NCBI GenBank assembly: GCA_020633415.1
Contig: JACKDQ010000004.1
Coordinates: 310,001-374,000, forward strand
Source of the DNA: Deltaproteobacteria bacterium
Lineage (GTDB): Bacteria > Myxococcota_A > Polyangia > GCA-2747355
Direction of reading: 5' to 3'
Length of the DNA stretch: 64,000 bases
Position 1 is the stretch's first letter, and each line of letters starts with the position of its first letter. Below are positions 1 to 8,700 of this stretch, one piece after another. The position numbers and the translations under genes were made by a program. The notes under the pieces are model-generated. The model searched no databases. It was not told the DNA's origin and saw only the letters and a program-made list of their open reading frames with translations.

Positions 1-671
1 CCGAGTGCGAGCGCGACCAGACGGCGCTCCTCGTGGATCCACTGACCGGCGGCGTGAATCGTCAGCATGCCGTCTTCTTCGAGGTAAGCGATGCCGGCCT
101 CGCGATCGAGAAAGGCGTGATCAACGCATTGGGTCTTGAAGGTGCTTTGGATCACCGCGTCGCTCTCTTTGAGCGCGGTATCGGCGTCGCCGGTGCGGAT
201 CAGTTGGCTTGCTAGGACGTTGCCCTCTGGGTGAATCGGGAAGGCATTTTCCGCCAACGCATCGTCCATCGTGCCGATGATCGGCAGTGGTGTGTAGTCG
301 ATCTCGATCTCTTCGAGGGCGTTGGCGAGGACCTTGGGGGTAGCCGCGACGACCAGGCCGAGGGCATCGCCGAGAAAGCGTGCGCGCCCGGTTACGAATA
401 CTTCCTGATCGCGACGGATCAGACCATGACGGTTAGTCCCTTCGATATCCTCGTCGGTGAAGACGGCGATCACCCCGTCGCGGTTTCGCGCCGCATCAAC
501 GCTGACGCTTTTGACTTCGCAATGCGGGTGGGGGCTGCGGATAACGCCCGCACAAAGCACCTCGGGGCCGGCGAGATCACCACCGAAAGGGGTGTCTCCG
601 GTAACCTTTCCCGGTGCGTCGACACGTCGCTGGGTTTCGCCGACGATCTTGGGCTTGGTGTGCGGCGACAT
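1..671 (-). CDS. Xanthine dehydrogenase family, molybdopterin-binding large subunit (5' part only)
   Basis: About 223 N-terminal residues of the Mo-binding subunit are visible; the gene runs off the left edge. The translation starts MSPHTKPKIVGE and contains the family's first (a/b hammerhead) domain: a 'RVDAPGKVTGDTPFGGD' stretch, then 'GVIRSPHPHCEVKSV' and 'FLGDALGLVVAAT'. Its ATG overlaps the TGA of the 2Fe-2S subunit gene (ATGA), so the two are translationally coupled. Together with the next two genes it forms the usual FAD/2Fe-2S/Mo trio of a molybdenum hydroxylase. The active-site loop and catalytic Glu lie outside the window, so substrate (purine, aldehyde, N-heterocycle) cannot be judged. 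Family assignment is secure; specificity is not. Confidence 0.9.
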   Translation of the reverse strand, partial: MSPHTKPKIVGETQRRVDAPGKVTGDTPFGGDLAGPEVLCAGVIRSPHPHCEVKSVSVDAARNRDGVIAVFTDEDIEGTNRHGLIRRDQEVFVTGRARFLGDALGLVVAATPKVLANALEEIEIDYTPLPIIGTMDDALAENAFPIHPEGNVLASQLIRTGDADTALKESDAVIQSTFKTQCVDHAFLDREAGIAYLEEDGMLTIHAAGQWIHEERRLVALAL

Positions 672-1249
672 CAATCGACACCGGCGTTGGCTTTGTCCTC
701 GGTGCCGCTCGAGGACGCGTCGAGTACCGCGTCGATGATCTTCGTGTAGCCGGTACAGCGACAGAGGTTACCTTCGAGCGCTTCGCGTACCTGATCTGCC
801 GTGGGCTGCGGGTTCTCTTCCAGCAGTGCTGCAGCGCTGACGATCAGCCCTGGCGTGCAGTAGCCGCACTGTACGGCCCCGGCGGCGATGAAGCTCTCCT
901 GGACCGCGTGCAGTCGATCGTCCGCGGCGAGTCCTTCGATCGTCGTCACCTTGCGGCCAGCGACCTGCGGTGCCATCACCAGGCAGGCCGTGACGGGCTT
1001 ACCGTCGAGAAGCACGGTGCAGGAGCCGCACTCACCCTCCAGACACGCGCCCTTTGTTCCGGTGAGGCGCAGACGCTCGCGTAACGTGTCGTAGAGCGAC
1101 TCCTCTGGATCAACAGCGACCTCGACCGGCTTCCCATTGACCGTGAAGCGCAGTGGCCAAGTCGCCTCGGTCTTGCGCACTCGCTCCGCGGTCTTGTCGA
1201 TCGCGGCTTGATCTTGTCGATTGAAGATGTCCAGTTGACGGCGAGTCAT
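671..1249 (-). CDS. Xanthine dehydrogenase family 2Fe-2S subunit
   Basis: A 192-residue small subunit that passes electrons from the Mo site to FAD. The plant-type ferredoxin cluster is bound by C69, C74, C77 and C89 ('CLEGECGSC'), and the second cluster by C128/C131 and C163/C165 ('QCGYCTPG', 'CRCTGY'). The N-terminus has about 30 extra residues before the first strand, rich in charged residues. The ATG is preceded by AAGGAGG at a spacing of 5, which fixes the start. It begins one base after the stop of the FAD gene and its stop overlaps the start of the Mo subunit, so the three are one operon. Confidence 0.95.
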   Translation of the reverse strand: MTRRQLDIFNRQDQAAIDKTAERVRKTEATWPLRFTVNGKPVEVAVDPEESLYDTLRERLRLTGTKGACLEGECGSCTVLLDGKPVTACLVMAPQVAGRKVTTIEGLAADDRLHAVQESFIAAGAVQCGYCTPGLIVSAAALLEENPQPTADQVREALEGNLCRCTGYTKIIDAVLDASSSGTEDKANAGVD

Positions 1250-1250
1250 C

Positions 1251-2087
1251 TCAACCTCCTTTTGAGTGCAAAAGACGCCACAACAGGCGCTTGGTCAAAG
1301 TGCCCGCCATCTCGCGGCGGTAGGCCGCGCCGGCGCGATGATCATCGATCGGTGAAACGTCCTCGCGGACGATCTGCGCAGCGTCATTGATGGTCGCTCC
1401 GTCGAGACCATGGCTGTTGATGTGATCTTCTGCACGTCTGCAGCGCAACGGCGTTGGTGCAACGCAACCGATGCCGATCGCCACATCGTTGCTCGGCCCG
1501 ATCGAGGCCGCGGCCATCACGACCGAGATCGCTACCGCGTCGCGCTTGCCGATCTTGTAAAACTCACTTCGACGCCCGTGCGGTACCCAGACCGCGCGAA
1601 TCAGTTCGTCGTCAGCGATCGATGTCTTGCCGGGGCCAGTAAAGATGTCTGCCAACGGCAATCGTCGTGATCCACGTGCGGCGCTGAGCAGCTCGACCTC
1701 GGCATTGAGCGCGATCAAGGCGACCGAGACGTCGCCGGCTGGGGAGGCGGTGCCGATTTGTCCACCAACCGTTCCCAAATTGCGGATCTGCGGGCCACCG
1801 ACAGTTGCCGCTGCGTCGGCCAGCGCCTTATGAGCGCAGCTCTCGAGTCGCCGATGGACGGTCGCCGCGCCGATCCGCAAGAAACCGTCTTGCTCCTGGA
1901 GCTCGCCAAGCTCGGCAACCTTGCTCAAGTCAATGAAGTTAGAGACTTGAGTGCGCCCCTTACGGATTCCAACGACGAGGTCGGTTCCGCCCGCGAGCAG
2001 CGTGCCATCCGCACCTAGTTTGGCCTTGATTTCAAGCGCTTCGTCGAGATTCTTGGGCTGAAAATACATCCGATCCGCCGTCTGCAC
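1251..2087 (-). CDS. Xanthine dehydrogenase family FAD-binding subunit
   Basis: A 278-residue medium subunit of the molybdenum hydroxylase. It shows the FAD-binding motifs of the CO-dehydrogenase flavoprotein family: 'LLAGGTDLV' near residue 31 and 'RNLGTVGGQI' near residue 100, then the C-terminal domain. It is first in the FAD/2Fe-2S/Mo operon and lies 105 bases after moaE on the same strand, so it may be co-transcribed with the cofactor genes or use its own promoter (a TATGAT -10-like element lies about 35 bases upstream, but no good -35). The start used is GTG; an in-frame ATG six codons later (2069) is a plausible alternative, and neither has a strong ribosome-binding site. Confidence 0.9.
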   Translation of the reverse strand: MQTADRMYFQPKNLDEALEIKAKLGADGTLLAGGTDLVVGIRKGRTQVSNFIDLSKVAELGELQEQDGFLRIGAATVHRRLESCAHKALADAAATVGGPQIRNLGTVGGQIGTASPAGDVSVALIALNAEVELLSAARGSRRLPLADIFTGPGKTSIADDELIRAVWVPHGRRSEFYKIGKRDAVAISVVMAAASIGPSNDVAIGIGCVAPTPLRCRRAEDHINSHGLDGATINDAAQIVREDVSPIDDHRAGAAYRREMAGTLTKRLLWRLLHSKGG

Positions 2088-2192
2088 CCGGGGCGACCAT
2101 TTATCATAGCAGAGTGCTGATGTGGGGGCTGCCGTGACGGATTTTGCACGCGAAACGGTGGCTTTGCTATTTTTTGCTGTGATTACAGATGG

Positions 2193-2624
2193 CTAGAAGG
2201 ATGGCTCGGCGTGGTCACAATGCGACGGAAAGCGCTCTCCGTCGGCGGTGATCGCCCATTTCCAGATCGGCACCGACTTTTTCAGCTCGCTGATGAACCA
2301 GGCCATCGCCTCGAGGCCAGCTTGGCGGTGCCGCGACCAAATCGCCACGCGGAGCGAAGCGTGGCCGACCTCGACGCGCCCAACGCGGTGATCACAGTGG
2401 AGTTCGCCGATCGCAAAGCGCTCGAGTGTCTGCTGAGCGAGGCGTTCGAGTTCCCTTTCGGCCATTCCGGCGTAGTGCTCGTACTCTAGTGCAATGATCG
2501 GCTTGCCGTGTTCCTGATCCCGAACGCGACCGAAGAACACAAGTTCAGCGCCGTGCTCGCGGTGACTGTCATCGGCTTGATGCGTTGGTAGCGGCCCTTC
2601 GACGATCGATGTTCTAACCATCAC
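2193..2624 (-). CDS. moaE: Molybdopterin synthase catalytic subunit MoaE
   Basis: A 143-residue MoaE, which with MoaD converts cyclic pyranopterin monophosphate to molybdopterin in the cytoplasm. The sequence shows 'FFGRVRD', 'LEYEHYAGMA', 'HRVGRVEVG', and the active-site lysines equivalent to E. coli K119 and K126 at K115 and K122 ('LKKSVPIWKW'). The usual acidic residue after the second lysine is Trp here. The start is GTG followed directly by ATG; the ribosome-binding GGGAGGT is made by the Gly-Gly codons at the end of moaD, and the moaD stop overlaps the start. Last gene of moaA-moaC-moeA-moaD-moaE. Confidence 0.95.
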   Translation of the reverse strand: MMVRTSIVEGPLPTHQADDSHREHGAELVFFGRVRDQEHGKPIIALEYEHYAGMAERELERLAQQTLERFAIGELHCDHRVGRVEVGHASLRVAIWSRHRQAGLEAMAWFISELKKSVPIWKWAITADGERFPSHCDHAEPSF

Positions 2625-2875
2625 GCACCTCCCTGCATCGGCGGCAACAAGGCGACTTCGTCACCGTCCCGCAGCGCCTGTACCCCTGCGACGAACTGCT
2701 GATTCACCGCGATACGAAAGACCATCTTGATGTCGCTCGGACCGAGCAGCTGACGAACATGAGCTTCGAGATCAGCGGTTGTGCTGCCGGCCGGCAAGGT
2801 CAGCTCCAATGACGCGGCATTGAGTCGCTGACGAACGTGAGAAAAACAACGCAGGGTGACGCGGATAGCGCTCAT
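2621..2875 (-). CDS. moaD: Molybdopterin synthase sulfur carrier subunit MoaD, with extra C-terminal Ala
   Basis: An 84-residue ubiquitin-fold sulfur carrier starting MSAIRVTLRCFSHVRQ, with TCAAGGAGCTC upstream as ribosome-binding site. The C-terminus reads 'EVALLPPMQGGA'. MoaD proteins normally end in the Gly-Gly that is adenylated and thiocarboxylated; here one Ala follows. The last codons GGA GGT GCG TGA overlap the start of moaE and supply its Shine-Dalgarno sequence. The fold and operon position leave little doubt about identity. Whether the extra residue must be removed before activation is unknown. Confidence 0.9.
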   Translation of the reverse strand: MSAIRVTLRCFSHVRQRLNAASLELTLPAGSTTADLEAHVRQLLGPSDIKMVFRIAVNQQFVAGVQALRDGDEVALLPPMQGGA

Positions 2876-2901
2876 CGGTGAGCTCCTTGATACCCGTTCG
2901 A

Positions 2902-4164
2902 TTAGAGCAGTGAGGTGCCGGGGATCGGCGTGATCTCGACCTCCGTCCCAATCGCCAGCGCGCCGTCTCCGGGGGCGACGCCGATCACGCAGTTTGCGGC
3001 GACACCCGCGGTGAGCATGTGAGAGCCAAGTCTTGTTGTCGGCTCGACTTGAAGTTGTCCGTCGACCAGGTGCGCGCGGCCAAACAGGAAGCGATGCTTG
3101 GTCGGCAGGCGCTTGAACATACCGCTTAGTCGCGCAGTGCAGCGAGTTGATCTGTTCAGGCCTTGGCACAGGCGGATCGCGGGTACGGCGTATTCCAAGA
3201 AGGTGATCATCGACGACACCGGATTGCCTGGTAGCCCGAACAGCAGCTGACCGGCGTCGCTGGCCGCGAACAACAGCGGGCGGCCGGGCTGTTGCTCGAT
3301 CCGCCAGAAGCACTGCTCGAGTCCTGCGGCAGCTAGGCAATTGCGCACGTGGTCGTAACGTCCCATCGACACGCCGCCCGATGTACAGATCATGTCGCCC
3401 AGCGACAAGGCGCTCTCCAGCGCGGCGGTCAAGGCCTCGCGAGTATCCGGAACGATCAGCTGATCGACGACCAGCGCGCCGCTCGCCCGAGCCAGCGCGG
3501 CCAGGGCGAACAGGTTGGAGTTGTAAATTTCGCCAGGCCTCAGCTGCTCGCCAGGTTGTCTGATCTCATCACCGGTAGCGAGCAAGACCAGTCGCGGTTG
3601 CCGGCTGACAGTCACACTGGCCAGACCGAAGGTGGCAAGGCAGCCGATCTCAGCGGCACCGAGCAGCGTGCCGCCCTGCAGTACGCGATCGTTCTGGGCG
3701 AGCTCGTCGCCACACGGACGGATGTTGTCGCCGAGCTTTGCTTCGGCGTAAAAGGTTGCCCGTCGATCATCGTAGCCCGCGGTGTTTTCGACGATCACTA
3801 CGGCGTCGGCGCCGCTAGGGATCAACCCGCCGGTCATCACTTGAGCGCATTGGCCGGCGCCGATCGTCGTGTCGAGCGGTGAACCAGCGGCTGCGGTGCC
3901 GATCACATCGAGCGTGACCGGCTGCGCGCGCGATGCGCCGCGAAGATCGACAGCGCGAACGGCATAGCCGTCCATCGCTGAGTTGTCGAAACGCGGCAGG
4001 GCAAACGGCGCATGCATGTCGTTGGCGAGCACGCGCGCGTAGGCCTGCTCAAGCGGGACGGCTTCGACATCGAGTCGCTTGACCGTCTGGGTGATCCTCT
4101 GGCGCGCTTCGGCGACTGCTAACACGGCATGGCGCTTGTCGCCGCTGTTATTGTTGGCGCTCAT
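2902..4164 (-). CDS. moeA: Molybdopterin molybdenumtransferase MoeA
   Basis: A 420-residue MoeA, which inserts molybdate into adenylated molybdopterin. Motifs include 'FDNSAMDGYAVR' near residue 60, 'TGGLIPSGADAVV', 'LLATGDEIRQPGE', 'TSGGVSMGRYD' in the MPT-binding domain and 'GLPGNPVSSMITF', followed by the small C-terminal domain. The start is the ATG that overlaps the TGA of moaC; a longer in-frame reading exists upstream but runs through moaC and is not real. No moaB/mogA partner for adenylation is seen in the window, so that gene must be elsewhere. Confidence 0.95.
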   Translation of the reverse strand: MSANNNSGDKRHAVLAVAEARQRITQTVKRLDVEAVPLEQAYARVLANDMHAPFALPRFDNSAMDGYAVRAVDLRGASRAQPVTLDVIGTAAAGSPLDTTIGAGQCAQVMTGGLIPSGADAVVIVENTAGYDDRRATFYAEAKLGDNIRPCGDELAQNDRVLQGGTLLGAAEIGCLATFGLASVTVSRQPRLVLLATGDEIRQPGEQLRPGEIYNSNLFALAALARASGALVVDQLIVPDTREALTAALESALSLGDMICTSGGVSMGRYDHVRNCLAAAGLEQCFWRIEQQPGRPLLFAASDAGQLLFGLPGNPVSSMITFLEYAVPAIRLCQGLNRSTRCTARLSGMFKRLPTKHRFLFGRAHLVDGQLQVEPTTRLGSHMLTAGVAANCVIGVAPGDGALAIGTEVEITPIPGTSLL

Positions 4165-4655
4165 CGGTCTACATCGCTCGCCCGAAAGTCGGCCTTGCCG
4201 CCGGATTTCTCGAGGAGGCGCACTTCGCCGATCACCAGCTGCTTGTCGACGGCCTTGCACATGTCATAGATCGTCAGCGCCGCTACAGTCACTGCGGTTA
4301 GCGCCTCCATCTCGACGCCGGTAGCATCGGCAGCCTTCGCTGTTGCCGTGATGCGTATGCCGTCAACGGCGCGCGCGAAATCGAGATCGACCCAGGACAG
4401 CGCGATGTTGTGGCAGAGCGGGATCAGTTCGGCGGTGCGCTTGGCCGCCTGAATGCCGGCCAGCTTGGCGCAGGTGAGTACCTCACCCTTGGGCAGCGCA
4501 CCGGCTGTCAAAGCGTCGAGAGTCTGTGGCGCCATCCGGATCGCTCCCGTGGCGATCGCCGTGCGTTGGGTCGTCTTTTTGTCGCCGATATCGACCATAC
4601 GCGGTCGACCCTCGGCGTCGATATGTGAAAAGTTAGGTTTGTCGAAATCGGCCAA
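4161..4655 (-). CDS. moaC: Cyclic pyranopterin monophosphate synthase MoaC
   Basis: A 164-residue MoaC, which rearranges the MoaA product into cyclic pyranopterin monophosphate. It has the family signatures 'GRPRMVDIGDK' at the N-terminus, 'KRTAELIPLCHNI' in the middle, and 'GVEMEALTAVTVAALTIYD' with 'MCKAVDK', which holds the catalytic Asp and Lys. Length is typical. It starts one base after the moaA stop and its own stop overlaps the moeA start. Confidence 0.97.
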   Translation of the reverse strand: MADFDKPNFSHIDAEGRPRMVDIGDKKTTQRTAIATGAIRMAPQTLDALTAGALPKGEVLTCAKLAGIQAAKRTAELIPLCHNIALSWVDLDFARAVDGIRITATAKAADATGVEMEALTAVTVAALTIYDMCKAVDKQLVIGEVRLLEKSGGKADFRASDVDR

Positions 4656-4656
4656 G

Positions 4657-5700
4657 TTAGCCTCCGATCTGGGTCATCGAGGTGCGCGGATCCGTTGCGC
4701 TGACGTCGTCTTGCCGTTGAGCTGCCCAGCCATCGACAGGCTTTTCCAACATCGCTTGGCAGAGAATCTTGCCCAGCGCAGCATCGTCGGCTCCAGCTCG
4801 CATCGCGTCGCGCAGGTCGAACTCTTGATTCGAGAATAGACAGTTGCGAATCTTTCCGTCTGCCGTGATGCGAATACGGTTGCAGTCTCGACAGATGTCG
4901 CGCGTGTAGGCTGGAATGATCGCTAGCTTCCCTTTGGCACCGCGGCGCCGAAACACATGCGCTTCTGTCGAACTACCGCTGTCGCTTTCCAGGTCGGAAA
5001 AGTGCTGCAGCAGCACTTGCTTAATCCGCTCTGCGCCAAAGAAGCGTCCGCGCTTCCAGATTTGATCGGCGTCAAACGGCATCAGCTCGATAAAGCGCAC
5101 GGTTAGCCGCTTGTCGTCGGCCAAGCGAACGAAGTCGACGATCTCGTCGTCGTTAAAGCCACGCATTGCCACGACGTTTAGCTTTATTTGCGCGAAGCTC
5201 GCAGAGAGTGCTGCATCGATCCCCCGCTTGACGTCCTCCAGGCGAAGACGCCGGGTAATCTGCGCAAAGCGCTCCGCCTTCAGCGTGTCGAGGCTGATGT
5301 TGATCGCCGAGAGGCCTGCGTCGCACAAGCTGCCGGCCAGTCGCTCGAGCAGTACACCGTTGGTTGTCAGCGCAACCCCCGCGATCCCCTCTGTCGTCGC
5401 GGCGTTGTGAACGATCTCGATAATGTCGCGGCGGAGCAACGGTTCTCCCCCGGTGAGGCGGACCTTGTCGACGCCGAAGCTGGCTGCCATGCGAATCAGG
5501 CGGTCGATCTCGGCGGTGGTCAGGAGCTCGGGTGCCTCTTTGAAGTTCATACCCTCTTCGGGCATGCAGTAGACGCATCGCAAATTGCAGCGCTCGATCA
5601 ACGAGAGGCGCAGATAATTAAAGCTTCGCCCAAAGCGATCGACGATTTCGCTAGCTCTCGGCGCGCTGGTAGGCACTGCGTCACTCATCGTCGCTACCAT
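4657..5700 (-). CDS. moaA: GTP 3',8-cyclase MoaA (radical SAM)
   Basis: A 347-residue radical SAM enzyme for the first step of molybdenum-cofactor synthesis. The SAM cluster cysteines are C38, C42 and C45 in 'CNLRCVYC'. The second cluster is held by the C-terminal CX2CX13C set in 'ICRDCNRIRIT' and 'RNCLF'. 'TGGEPLLRRD' and 'RFIELMPF' are also present, and the protein ends in the Gly-Gly needed for activity. First gene of the moa operon. An ATG five codons in (5688) is an alternative start. I looked for a Moco-type riboswitch in the 90 bases upstream and saw none. Confidence 0.97.
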   Translation of the reverse strand: MVATMSDAVPTSAPRASEIVDRFGRSFNYLRLSLIERCNLRCVYCMPEEGMNFKEAPELLTTAEIDRLIRMAASFGVDKVRLTGGEPLLRRDIIEIVHNAATTEGIAGVALTTNGVLLERLAGSLCDAGLSAINISLDTLKAERFAQITRRLRLEDVKRGIDAALSASFAQIKLNVVAMRGFNDDEIVDFVRLADDKRLTVRFIELMPFDADQIWKRGRFFGAERIKQVLLQHFSDLESDSGSSTEAHVFRRRGAKGKLAIIPAYTRDICRDCNRIRITADGKIRNCLFSNQEFDLRDAMRAGADDAALGKILCQAMLEKPVDGWAAQRQDDVSATDPRTSMTQIGG

Positions 5701-5790
5701 AGCAGATCGGCGCAGCTCGCCAAGTCGCTTCGGCGGAACAGTGGCAGGCAGCGAACGGCGGATGGAACAGCTGACGATATTTGGTTTTGC

Positions 5791-8700
5791 TCAGCCCGTT
5801 AAGGCGAGACCGAAGGCCATCCGCGCATCGCAGAATTGCTCGCTAAGCGCGTAGTCGATCAGGTCGTCGAGCGCTTGCGGGTCCGCCTGGCCAAGAATCT
5901 GGCCGGCAGCGATCACATCGCCACAAAGCAGCAGCGCGATGCGGTCGGCGCTATGGCGCAGACCCTGCTGCCATTCCGCCGCGCGGGGCAGTTTGCTGGT
6001 TCGCGCGAGCAATCGTTCCACGAGGGGGTCGAGGTCTGGAATGGAAAAGGGTTGGCCATCGACAGTAAGCGGGGCGTTGGCGCATGCGGCATCGAGCAGC
6101 TGCTGGAGCACCGTGGCGTCGGTGCGCAGCGGCGTGATGCGCCCCGGGGCGGAGAGAAATGCGGCGCGTGCCAGGCGGAAGCACAGCGAAATTCGGTCGG
6201 ACGAAGCGGCAGCGATCGTACCGACCAACAGTTTGTGGCTATCGAACGCTTCGACTTCCTTGCGCAGATCGTCGCTGGCGACAACACTGAGTCGCGCCAT
6301 GCTCAGCTCCTGGGTCACGTAGCGCAGTACAGCGGTGAAGTCTTCACCAAGCGGTGCCACGGCGTTGTCGATTTCTGAGGTATGGAAGCGTCGGCGAAGG
6401 GCGGGCGTGATCGCGCCGAAAAATGCCGCCAGGTCGGGGTCGTCATCGGGATGCGCCAACCCTTGGGTATGGTAATCGCTCACGCGCTTGGCGGCACGCC
6501 GCAAAAAGGCCGTACGCCGCTGCTTGACGAACTCTCGATGCCGATCGGTCGCGCTGCCGCGCAACACCGCAACCGCTGCGACCTGGAAGGCCGCGTCGAC
6601 GCGACGAGCACCATGATGGAGTTCGAAGAGGCTTTGGAGCGAGGCGCTGTCGCAAGGATTCTCGGCGAGCAGCGCTCTGAATCCGTAGATTTCTTCAGGC
6701 CAGCTTTGACGCGTGTCGAAGCGGAGCAGCAGCTGCTTCAGTTCGGGATCCTCTGGCGCAAGCTGCAGTGCCGCTCGACAGGCCAAGGTCGCCTTCTCGC
6801 GACTGCCGAGCTGGTTGGCGTAGAGCAAGACCAATCGCTTCCAGAGCTCGCGGGCCCATGGCAACTCGCGATTCGCTAGCAGGTGGATCGTGCGGCGGTA
6901 CTCCTTCTCCAGTTCATCGAATCGACGTTGCTCGAGCAGTACCGCCGCCATCTCGTCGAAAGCCTCGCGACACGAAGGGTCAGCTTTGAGCACCTTGCGC
7001 AAGTGGTCGATCGCTGCGTCGGCGTCTCCCATCGCGACGCTGATGCGCGCCGCGACGAGTCGCGCTGCGACTTGCTCTGGATCGTGATCGAGAATTTTCG
7101 CAACCTCGGCGAGTGCCGTCTGTGCAGCGATCTCGCTAGGCCCCTGCTTATAGAATCTGCCCAGTGCGAGGTGGCTCAGGTAGTCATTCTGTGGATCAAG
7201 CGCGCATGCTCGCTCGAGCAGTTTGGTTGCGTCGGCATAGCCTTTTGTCCTGAGCAACTGATTGGCTTGCCGGAACAGTTCTTCGGCCTCTAGCGCGTTA
7301 GCGCGCTCGGTTAGTCGTTCCGCGGCGAGCTGCTCGTCGTACTTCTTGCGGTCGAGAGGATCGCGCAGCGTATCGAAGGCGACTTTCAGGCGTCCGATAA
7401 TCTCCTCGAGTCGACTATAAGACTCGCCGAGGTCGACCTCGCGGTAGCGCTCCAGGCTAAACTGCGCGCTCTTGACCTGGTAGGCGACCTCGATGCTCGC
7501 CTGATCGGACTCGGGTATCACGCCGAGCACCGAGTAATGGTCGCTGTCGTGGATCGTTAGATAGGTGTGGTCGATCAATTGACGCGCTACGGGTAGCTCA
7601 TCGGAGAGCATGCGGCGCCTGCGCGGCGTTTGCGAGACTGGTGGCGCGCCGATACGTGGCGGCGGTTGTGTTTCGTAGGGGACATCGAGGGACAGCTCAA
7701 GTTCTGGCGGTTCACTAAACGACAGATCGACCACCGGCGGTTGGTGGATCGGCTCTCCGCCCGATGGCGCGCGCAGGCGTGGGCCCTCAGAGAAGGCCAG
7801 CAGTCCGCAGTTTAGCAGTGTGTCGAGTTGAGCGACGGTGTTCTGAAAATCAGGGCGACTGGTCAGCTCGGCCAGCGTGCGGCCGCTTTGGATCGAGCTT
7901 AGCACGCCGTGGCCAAATTTTTCGGTGTAGGTCTGCTGGTACGGGTCGAGCCCACAGAGCAGCAATTCACCACGCGCGCCTTCATACTGCGCCATGCGAA
8001 TTAGCGCGTCCTCAATGTCGAAGGAGCGAGCGAGGCCCTCAAGGATCAATCCGAATGGCTCGACGACACAGCGCATTACGTCGAGCGCAGATTCGTCGCA
8101 GGGCGTGAAATCCCAGCGGTCGCCACGCCAGCGCAGGCAGGCAGCGATCTTGATGCGTGTTTGCTCGGCCAGTTCCTCCATCACCTCTTGGTCGGAGAAC
8201 AGGCCCAATCGGATCAGCGATTCGCCATACTTGAGGCCTTTGTCGCGCGCGTAGGCGATCACCTGGTTGTGCTGATCGTCGGCGATCTTCTTGCGGCGCA
8301 ACAGCAGTTGGCCCAGGGTTTCGGAGCGCTGGTTCGATCGGACAAAGATCGGTTGTCCACCGAGCAGGTAGAGACGCTTGTGGACGCCACCGCGTCTCAG
8401 GTCGATCGTGCCTGTCAATCCTTGTTCCAGCGCGTCGAGCAGCAGATGGGAGATAGTGGTTGTCGCCAGGGACCCGCTGCGCTGGTTTGGACGCAGGACG
8501 TGCTCGCGCGGCCTTGCCGAAGTGACTGCCGAGAGGGGAGCTGACGCCTCGGATAATGCAAATTCCCGCGGTGCCGGCGCTTTGCCGACGGCATCAAGCA
8601 TGCTCAGCACAAGCTGTGCGATATTGCGCGGACTGAACGGCTTCGGTTGAAAGTGTACTTTGTACTGCTCGACGAGGTGTCTGAGATTGGATTTTTCGCG

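Noticed and set aside
5701..5790. Moco riboswitch upstream of moaA
   Set aside because: The gap is only 90 bases and shows none of the conserved helices I would expect.
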